This document shows positions 56,499 through 64,000 of a stretch of DNA of 64,000 nt, one piece after another. Position numbers and translations under genes: made by a program. Source of the DNA: Boesenbergia rotunda (Eukaryota > Streptophyta > Magnoliopsida > Zingiberales > Zingiberaceae); the NCBI GenBank assembly GCA_024364735.1, contig JAGFNQ010001611.1, positions 1 to 64,000 of the forward strand, given 5' to 3'. Under the pieces are notes generated by a model, which was not told where the DNA came from, ran no database searches, and saw only the letters and a program-made list of their open reading frames with translations. How positions within the stretch are numbered: position 1 is the first letter of the stretch; the number at the start of each line of letters is the position of its first letter.

Positions 56499-57393
56499 TC
56501 ATTTTTTTTCTATTATCTCTCAAACACCATATATGATATTGTAATATTTGAGGATTTTGGCATTATGGTCTTGGTAGAACTCCTTTATGGTTTGTGGTGA
56601 TTCTTTACTTCTCTAGTAGTGTTTATATGATCTTTTATTTCTTTAGTTGTGCTTTGTGCATATACCTTCTATCAAGATATTGTGGTATAAAGGAATTGAG
56701 TCTCCTCTAGTTTTAGTGTGGGAAAAAGGGGGAGGATTGAAAACATTTCCGTGTTTTAAATAGTATGGGATAACTTGTAAAACACATGGCTTCAAATCTA
56801 GGATGGAAGGTTGATACAAAATGGTGTGTTTCAAAGAATTTGAATTTTGGTCAAAAAGTTAAGCTTATTTGGTGTTTTCATGAAAATGTGTGTCTCTATG
56901 TTAGAATACATCCTAAGAAATATATTTGCAAAATTTTAGAATTTTTCAAATTTTATGGAATTTGTTAGGGATTTCTGAATTTCGGCTCTGAAACTGAAGG
57001 TTCAGACTGATCTATATCAGTCGACTGTACTTTCTGAGGGTTTGCAGTTTGAAGGCACTAGTCGATAGTTAACTGACTCAGTCGACTGGTGTGTATGATT
57101 TCTGATTTAAGGGGTTTTTTAGAAATAGAAACTTATCCCAAATTGCTATCAATCGTTGATATTTCTTGAGCAACCCTTTTGATGGTGTCAAAGGGGGAGA
57201 ATTGAGAGGTTTAAGTGGTTTAAGTTGTTTTTAACTTAACTTGTGGTATGGGAAAATTGAAAATTATGTGGGAAGACATAGGTTAAGGGGGAGGATGCAT
57301 GTTTATGCTTTGTAATTTGCTATGTTTGTAATTTTCAATTGTTATCTTTGCACCTAACTTAAACATATTTCCACACATCAAAAAGGGGAAGAT
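56499..57393 (+). mobile_element. S2 interior near its 3' end
   Basis: Matches 40260-41246. Palindromes at about 57018 and 57079, inner PPT-like tract AAAGGGGGAGAA (57190-57201), polypurine tract AAAAAGGGGAAGAT (57380-57393). No coding frame. Confidence 0.85.
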
Positions 57394-58399
57394 TGTTGGT
57401 GCAATCAACCCAAGTGTGATCGGGTAAATCATAGGTTTTGATGTGTGTGTGTCAATATGATTAAGTTAGGATTTTATGTTGATCTAATATGTGTATTTGA
57501 GTATGCAAGTTTGCAGGATACACATAGATTTAGTTGGATGTCTTCGGGTCCGATGAAGGATGGCATAGGGAGACGAGTCGTGGGCTTGCATGCACCCAAG
57601 GGACCGTGGAAAAAGCAAGGATGATGAGCTGAGGGACGCGAACTTCGAGGCATACGTGAAGGATGGCATGGTGAGACGAGTCGTGGGCTTGCATGCATCC
57701 GAGGGACGAGAGCCAAAGTCAAAGAAGGCTTGAAGGCAACAGGTCAAGGCTATTGGATGAGGAGTCAGCTAAGTCGTAAGGGTTCGAGTGCTGAGGGAAT
57801 TGAACTCAGGAAGGAAAACCCTTGGTTTAGGGAGTTGGCAGTCGACTGATGCTTGGATCCGTCGACTGATGAAGAACACAAAAAGATCACTCGACTGATC
57901 ATAGGATCAGTTGATAGTGTCGACTAGAATTCGAAGCGCCGGTCTATGACATTCGAATTTAAAAGGTCCAGTCGACTGGTGTTAGCACCAGCACCAGTCG
58001 ACTGGTAACGATCATTTCAGCATCGAGCACTATTTAAGAGAGCTCGTTTTTGGCTGAGTTTCTTTAGCGAAATAAGCTTGGGTAAAGCTTGTTAGTAGCC
58101 TACAAGTGCTCAGATGTTGTCAAAAGTTTGTAGTTAGGTTTCTCCACCCACGAGGAGTGACAAGAGCTAGCCGGAGGTGTTTCGGGGAGTCATCTACCGA
58201 AGAATCGAGATCATCCACCTTACGAACAATCGTGGAGTAAGAGTATTATCTCCGACCACGTAATGGTTTGGTGTTAGCATTGTTTTAGTTTGTAGTTAAG
58301 ATTTTTTCTTGCGCTTGCTAACACATGTTGGAAGAAATCGCGATCGAAGTGGGTGAACGGCTATTCACCCCCCTCTAGCCGTACGTCAAGGTCTCAACA
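57394..58399 (+). mobile_element. S2 LTR 'F', 3' LTR
   Basis: 1006 bp from TGTTGGTGCAATCAACCC to CAAGGTCTCAACA. Palindromes and variants at about 57839, 57861, 57970 and 57997; TATA box CACTATTTAAGAG near 58029-58041; end run TATTCACCCCCCTCTAGC. No primer site follows, so the element ends here. Confidence 0.92.
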
Positions 58400-59150
58400 C
58401 ACCTGACCAGCACGGAGGTCGGTGGGTTAGTGGGAGAAAGCCCACTTATATCGCATGAGAGAGAGTTTTTGACGCCACTTGATTCACCCGACCGAGCGTG
58501 GACAGCCACGCCCAACGGACTCCCAGGTTGGTGGGTTCGTGGGAGAAAGCCCACTTATAACTCGCATGAGCGAGAGTCTGGAAGCTGCTCGGTTCACCTG
58601 ACCAAGTGTGGACTGCCACGCCCGACCGGCACCGAGGTCGACAAGTTCGTGGGAGCAAGCCCACTTATAACTAGCATAGGCGAGAGTCTAGATGGCGCTT
58701 GGATCACCCGACCGAGCGTGGATAGCCATGCCTGACTGACACTGAGGTCAGCGGATTCGTAGGAGCAAGCCCACTTATAACTCGCATGAGCGAGAGTCTA
58801 GACGTCGCTCGGTTCACTCGACCGAGTGTGGATAGCCACGCCCGATCAACACTGATGTCGGCGAGTTCGTGGGAGCAGGCACACTTATAAATCGCATGGG
58901 CGAGGGTCTGGACGCCACTCGGTTCACCCAACCGAGTGTGGACAGCCACGCCCGATCGACACCGAGGTTGCGGGTTTGTGGGAGCAAGCCCATTTATAAC
59001 TCACATGAGCGAGAGTCTGGACACCGCTTGGTTCACCCGACCGAGCGTGGACAGCCACACCCGACCTGCACCGAGGTCGGCGAGTTTGTGGGAGCAAGCC
59101 CACTTATAACTCGCATGGGTGAGAGTTTGGGCGCCGAGCCGAGGCTATCC
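58400..59150. repeat. ~110 bp tandem repeat, nearly 7 units
   Basis: The word GTGGACAGCCACGCCC or a variant recurs at about 58499, 58609, 58719, 58830, 58938 and 59048. Each unit has small inverted repeats: GTGGG-AGCAAG-CCCAC, CGTGG-ACAG-CCACG, CCGA-GG-TCGG and a longer one of CGCTCGG..CCGAGCG type. It sits on the 3' side (minus sense) of a Tat integrase remnant; Tat/Ogre elements are known for tandem repeats in that untranslated region. Its frames (58430-59153) are by-products. Confidence 0.9.
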
Positions 59151-59179
59151 TGATCACTATTCTCATATTTACAACTAAT

Positions 59180-59656
59180 GTTATTACAATGGTTGCCGAG
59201 TTTTAATCATGGTACAATTTTAAATGTATGTCACTGCAGGGCCTTCCTAGCCTTTTTCCTTGAGCGTATTGCAAGTAGTAAGCCCTTGACCCTAGCTTCT
59301 CTACCACTAAGAAGGGTCCTCCCTATTGGGGTTCCAGCTTACTCACCTCCCAAACAGGCTTGACTCTTTTCCATACGCGATCGCCAACTTGGAAACTCCT
59401 GGGTATGACCTTCTAGTTGTACCTTTGCTGCATTCCTTAACGGTAAGCAGTCATTCGTACCGCTGCATTGTCTCAGATTTCTTCGATCAAATCCAACTCT
59501 AGACGTCTTTACTCTGCATTATCTTCTCCATATAGGTGCCTTCGATCAGACTCACACCCTACTTCCATTCGGACTACTGCCTCACTTCCATACACCAACT
59601 GAAAGGGGGTACAGCCTGAGCCTTCTTTGGGAGTAGTTTTGAGCCCCATAGGGCCT
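59180..59656 (-). pseudogene. Tat-type gypsy integrase C-terminus, decayed
   Basis: Minus-strand runs: GCTPFQLVYGSEAVVRMEVG, VIPRSFQVGDRVWKRVKPV, then degenerate continuation to about 59180. Several in-frame stops and probable frameshifts. The run is typical of the end of gypsy integrase in the Tat lineage. RNase H of the same lineage lies upstream in sense at 60066-60379. Confidence 0.85.
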
Positions 59657-60065
59657 CTTCATATTCATGGGATGAGTATAAAAGAGAGTTTAGTCATTTT
59701 GAATGGGGGTGTGTGAGCTTTCCCTTCTTCCCTTCCTCTCTTCTTCCACTTCTCCCTCTTGGCCGAAACCCTTGTTGGGGTTCTTGGTGGTTTTGTGAAC
59801 TACCTCAAGTTGCTAGCACAACTAAGGTAGTTCTTCCCAAAATTGAGAGATCATGTCCGTGTGGATGCGCATAGAGGCACAGACGCTTGAACGTGCAAGA
59901 GATTGGCGCACTTGGACGAGCGGGATAAGGTAAGGGCACGCTCTAAAGGTATACACTATAGATTGATCCGGCGCACTTGGTCCCCATTTGGGGAAGTAAG
60001 AGAATTCCGATGTCGCTTCCGACCGAGGGGAGCCTCCATCGTAGACCCTCCAAGTTTCTTCTTCT
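59657..60065 (+). other. Unassigned insert, possibly LTR fragment
   Basis: Interrupts the Tat pol remnant. A TATA-like GAGTATAAAAGAG at 59674-59686 and TTGGCCGAAACCC suggest retrotransposon LTR/leader sequence in plus orientation. No ends identified. Confidence 0.35.
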
Positions 60066-60379
60066 TCCTCAGTTGAAGCCGCTAAGAAAGTTGGCTAACG
60101 CTTGACCTTAATAGCAGTCCGGGGCAGGAATTGAATGTCATACTCACTTAACTCTGTGGTTCATTTGATCATTCAGCCAGAGGCCTGGGTTAACCAATAC
60201 TCTTCCGAGGGTGCTATTGGTTATCACTTGAATGAGATGAGCCAAGAAATAAGGGCACAAGCAACGATCAGCCAGCACAAGCACATAAGCTAACATCTCG
60301 AATGCATTATACCTACACTCGGCTTCTTTCAGCAAGTGTCCAAAAAAGTAATTGGGTTGTTGTTCAGCGTCCAAAAATT
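60066..60379 (-). pseudogene. Tat-type RNase H fragment (copy 1)
   Basis: Minus-strand runs: QQPNYFFGHLLKEAECRYNAF, ALVLADRCL-like CPYFLAHLIQVITNSTLGRVL. In copy 1 small indels shift the frame after VNP; the next run can be read only with frameshifts. RT is missing; the homology stops at 60380, where unrelated sequence starting TGATGGCCCCG begins. Confidence 0.85.
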
Positions 60380-61324
60380 TGATGGCCCCGAAATACTAGG
60401 TTAAAGTTGTCACGAATTGTGGGACCATCAGAATTTAGAATTTATAAATGTGCTGGAAACCCTTTTTGCAATCAAAATATGAAAAGATAGTAAAGGGGCC
60501 ACAGGTCGTATTTTTTCTCGAGACTAGTTGATGTTGTTTGATTCGAGCTCGTGTTTATGTGTCGTTTGTGAATTTGGGTTTCGAATGTAGTTTGGGTTCT
60601 GGGTTGCAATCGGAAACGAAAATGCAATGAAATTAAAGGAACTTAGCTAAAATGAGAAATACAAATCTGATTTCAATTGCTAATGCCAAGTATGACTTAT
60701 TTTGAACTTCAATAATTCCTACCTAAGCCGAAAACAAATAGCTGTGAAGCAACCACTAGAATGTAGAATTCAGAAATAATGAGTGCAGAATTTAGACACA
60801 AATTCAGATTTCAATGCAGAAATTAAATGAGATGCATTGCAAAATGGATTGCAAGACTTAATAATCACATGCATGCATGATGTATCACTTCGAATGCTGA
60901 ATCTACAATTGCGAACAGAAATCGGATTACTGATCTAAGGCTCAGATAAGGTTTAGCAGAACCATCTTGAACTTGATACAAACTTCAGCAACTTGGCACG
61001 CATACAAAAACTGAATATGCTGAAAATTATGCGCAATGCTACCCTGTAAACTGATGTAAATGAAATGAAATTGAAGCAAGCAATCAAAAGTTGAATTCAA
61101 AGCAACTTGATGGGAAACAACAACTCAGATCCACAACTGATGTGCAGAATTCAACAAATCTCAAACATGAAATGCAGAAAACAGGATGTGTGCAGAAATA
61201 GAAAGTCGCTGCAATTAAGATGCAAGATATCACACTGTGTAACTACTTTCTAATGCAAAAGAACTCCAACTCAGATCTTAGCTGATACAAACTTCATCAG
61301 AATCAAGCTTAGGATTGCAGAATT
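60380..61324. other. Unassigned A-rich sequence
   Basis: Begins TGATGGCCCCGAAATAC and is rich in GAAATT, GCAGAAAT and AATTCAGA words. No frame, no recognisable domain, no end before the gap. Possibly the LTR of an unknown element inserted in RNase H. Confidence 0.4.
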
Positions 61325-62067
61325 NNNNNNNNNNNNNNNNNNNNNNNNNNNNNNNNNNNNNNNNNNNNNNNNNNNNNNNNNNNNNNNNNNNNNNNNNNNN
61401 NNNNNNNNNNNNNNNNNNNNNNNNNNNNNNNNNNNNNNNNNNNNNNNNNNNNNNNNNNNNNNNNNNNNNNNNNNNNNNNNNNNNNNNNNNNNNNNNNNNN
61501 NNNNNNNNNNNNNNNNNNNNNNNNNNNNNNNNNNNNNNNNNNNNNNNNNNNNNNNNNNNNNNNNNNNNNNNNNNNNNNNNNNNNNNNNNNNNNNNNNNNN
61601 NNNNNNNNNNNNNNNNNNNNNNNNNNNNNNNNNNNNNNNNNNNNNNNNNNNNNNNNNNNNNNNNNNNNNNNNNNNNNNNNNNNNNNNNNNNNNNNNNNNN
61701 NNNNNNNNNNNNNNNNNNNNNNNNNNNNNNNNNNNNNNNNNNNNNNNNNNNNNNNNNNNNNNNNNNNNNNNNNNNNNNNNNNNNNNNNNNNNNNNNNNNN
61801 NNNNNNNNNNNNNNNNNNNNNNNNNNNNNNNNNNNNNNNNNNNNNNNNNNNNNNNNNNNNNNNNNNNNNNNNNNNNNNNNNNNNNNNNNNNNNNNNNNNN
61901 NNNNNNNNNNNNNNNNNNNNNNNNNNNNNNNNNNNNNNNNNNNNNNNNNNNNNNNNNNNNNNNNNNNNNNNNNNNNNNNNNNNNNNNNNNNNNNNNNNNN
62001 NNNNNNNNNNNNNNNNNNNNNNNNNNNNNNNNNNNNNNNNNNNNNNNNNNNNNNNNNNNNNNNNNNN
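61325..62067. other. Assembly gap, 743 N
   Basis: Run of N. Reading frames spanning it are not real. Confidence 1.
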
Positions 62068-62391
62068 TCTTCTTCCTCAGTATGAAGCACGCTAAGAAAG
62101 TTGGCTAACGCTTGAGCCTTAATAGCAGTCCGGGGCAGGAATTGAATGTCATACTCACTTAACTCGTGGTTCATTTGATCATTCAGCCAGAGGCCTCCGG
62201 GTTAACCAATACTCTTCCGAGGGTGCTATTGGTTATCACTTGAATGAGATGAGCCAAGAAATAAGGGCACAAGCAACGATCAGCCAGCACAAGCACATAA
62301 GCTAACATCTCGAATGCATTATACCTACACTCGGCTTCTTTCAGCAAGTGTCCAAAAAAGTAATTGGGTTGTTGTTCAGCGTCCAAAAATT
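62068..62391 (-). pseudogene. Tat-type RNase H fragment (copy 2)
   Basis: Same as 60066-60379 but with fewer indels: the run up to VNPEASG is intact, and after a one-base shift the run ELSEYDIQFLPRTAIKAQAL is readable. It ends at the N gap on its downstream side. Confidence 0.87.
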
Positions 62392-63336
62392 TGATGGCCC
62401 CGAAATACTAGGTTAAAGTTGTCACGAATTGTGGGACCATCAGAATTTAGAATTTATAAATGTGCTGGAAACCCTTTTTGCAATCAAAATATGAAAAGAT
62501 AGTAAAGGGGCCACAGGTCGTATTTTTTCTCGAGACTAGTTGATGTTGTTTGATTCGAGCTCGTGTTTATGTGTCGTTTGTGAATTTGGGTTTCGAATGT
62601 AGTTTGGGTTCTGGGTTGCAATCGGAAACGAAAATGCAATGAAATTAAAGGAACTTAGCTAAAATGAGAAATACAAATCTGATTTCAATTGCTAATGCCA
62701 AGTATGACTTATTTTGAACTTCAATAATTCCTACCTAAGCCGAAAACAAATAGCTGTGAAGCAACCACTAGAATGTAGAATTCAGAAATAATGAGTGCAG
62801 AATTTAGACACAAATTCAGATTTCAATGCAGAAATTAAATGAGATGCATTGCAAAATGGATTGCAAGACTTAATAATCACATGCATGCATGATGTATCAC
62901 TTCGAATGCTGAATCTACAATTGCGAACAGAAATCGGATTACTGATCTAAGGCTCAGATAAGGTTTAGCAGAACCATCTTGAACTTGATACAAACTTCAG
63001 CAACTTGGCACGCATACAAAAACTGAATATGCTGAAAATTATGCGCAATGCTACCCTGTAAACTGATGTAAATGAAATGAAATTGAAGCAAGCAATCAAA
63101 AGTTGAATTCAAAGCAACTTGATGGGAAACAACAACTCAGATCCACAACTGATGTGCAGAATTCAACAAATCTCAAACATGAAATGCAGAAAACAGGATG
63201 TGTGCAGAAATAGAAAGTCGCTGCAATTAAGATGCAAGATATCACACTGTGTAACTACTTTCTAATGCAAAAGAACTCCAACTCAGATCTTAGCTGATAC
63301 AAACTTCATCAGAATCAAGCTTAGGATTGCAGAATT
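62068..63336. repeat. Direct repeat, copy 2 (right of N gap)
   Basis: Partner of 60066-61324; continues beyond the repeat into 63337-64000. Confidence 0.93.
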
Positions 63337-64000
63337 GAATCCGGGAGGCAGAATTGTAAGCTGAATGCAGCAATAGGAATTTAGAAATGCTGAAAAGATC
63401 ACTGCAGAAATAAAATTGCGAACCAAAAGCAAAACGAACCAAGCAACTGAAATTGAATGCGAAAACCAAGAAGAACTAATGTAACTGACCCAAATTCAGA
63501 ACACACAACTGAAAATTACAGATCCCTCTTGAACCGCAAGCTGAAACTGCAGAAATAGACAGATTTCAGAAATGAACAATTTTCAGAAATGAAACTACAT
63601 ATGAAACAAACTTGGATCAACTAGATTCACACACTAAATGTGATCTCTAATTGCAAGGAATAAACTAAACACTAATCGAATTGGAATCAAGCTCAAAAAT
63701 CTGAAACTGAACTGAAATTCAGGACAGGGCTGATACGCAAACACTAAAGAATGGCACGCAAGCAAGAAGACATGAACAAACTGAAATTAAATTTGAAAGT
63801 TCACTAACCAAGTTCACTAACTAACTACCTGCAGGAATTAAACCTAATTACAGCGGAGACAACTCAAAGAATGAAATTACATCTAATGAAACAGAATCAG
63901 AAACAGGAAATTTAACTGCAAAAACGAAATTACAGCTAATTAACTGAAATTAACTACGGTAAACTAATCCTCAACTCTCCCTGAGCTCAAATCTCCTTGG
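62392..64000. other. Unassigned A-rich sequence, continues past window
   Basis: Longer version of 60380-61324. Throughout, words such as CTGAAATT, GCAGAAAT and AACTGAAATT recur without a clear period. No frame longer than about 60 codons and no known motif. Confidence 0.4.

Larger units (their letters stand above)
60066..61324. repeat. Direct repeat, copy 1 (left of N gap)
   Basis: Matches 62068-63336 at an almost constant offset of 2011-2012. The only differences I saw are a few one- or two-base indels within the first ~140 bp. It includes the RNase H/insert junction at 60380. Confidence 0.93.

Noticed and set aside
58430..59153. Plus- and minus-strand frames as genes
   Set aside because: Produced by the ~110 bp tandem repeat; overlapping frames on both strands with the repeated wording.
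61278..62174. 298-codon minus frame and 256-codon plus frame over N
   Set aside because: They exist only because N bases are read as open; the true content is RNase H remnant on the right side.

Overview
The window looks like nuclear DNA of a flowering plant (possibly a monocot; the species cannot be read from this sequence). It is made almost entirely of nested, mostly broken LTR retrotransposons. I found no convincing host gene, rRNA gene, functional tRNA gene or CRISPR array. There are two assembly blemishes: one N at 36354 and a 743-base N gap at 61325-62067.

Families, with working names. Cop-A: Ty1-copia, ~2.5 kb LTR. Cop-B and Cop-C: other Ty1-copia gag lineages; Cop-C has a ~1.8 kb LTR. 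S1, S2 and S3: SIRE-like copia families with LTRs of ~1.0 to 1.4 kb. S1 and S2 share a CAGTCGACTG palindrome cluster. S3 has GC-rich LTRs with hairpin or tandem arrays. Gy-T: Ty3-gypsy, Tekay/Del-like, 3.2-4.0 kb LTRs, short non-autonomous interior. Tat: Ty3-gypsy Tat/Retand-like fragments.

Layout. 1-20795, minus: probably one Cop-A element. Its 3' LTR is at 1-1724, its decayed gag-pol at 1739-5624, and its 5' LTR at 11923-20795. An S3 fragment (5968-11922, itself carrying a Cop-A solo LTR) splits its leader, and a 7.0 kb Gy-T element (13204-20219) splits its 5' LTR. 20796-21228: inverted Cop-A LTR end. 21345-21873: Tat gag relic. 21874-27104: S1 locus arranged LTR-interior-LTR-interior. 27105-34590: Cop-B gag cut by a Cop-C LTR, whose downstream gag is cut by an S3 solo LTR (D); the Cop-C LTR is cut by another S3 solo LTR (B). 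34591-36353: S2 LTR and interior, minus. 36355-39639: Gy-T LTR. 40241-58399: S2 locus whose first LTR (41247-53742) contains a complete 9.5 kb Gy-T element and a Cop-C solo LTR; its interior carries a Transposase_32-like reading frame and a MITE. 58400-64000: Tat remnants with a ~110 bp tandem repeat and a duplicated block around the N gap.

Exact 5 bp target-site duplications support six insertions: TATAT, TTCGG, CTTTA, GGAAC, GCTGA and CAGTC. A 3 bp TTA duplication supports the MITE. The most unusual items are a leader-spliced reading frame in a Gy-T element encoding an acidic heptad-repeat protein with a hydrophobic tail (46875-47630); hairpin arrays with paired stem changes (9520-9825 and 11226-11464); the palindrome clusters of the S families; and Gy-T copies that keep only the integrase C-terminal/chromodomain part of pol.
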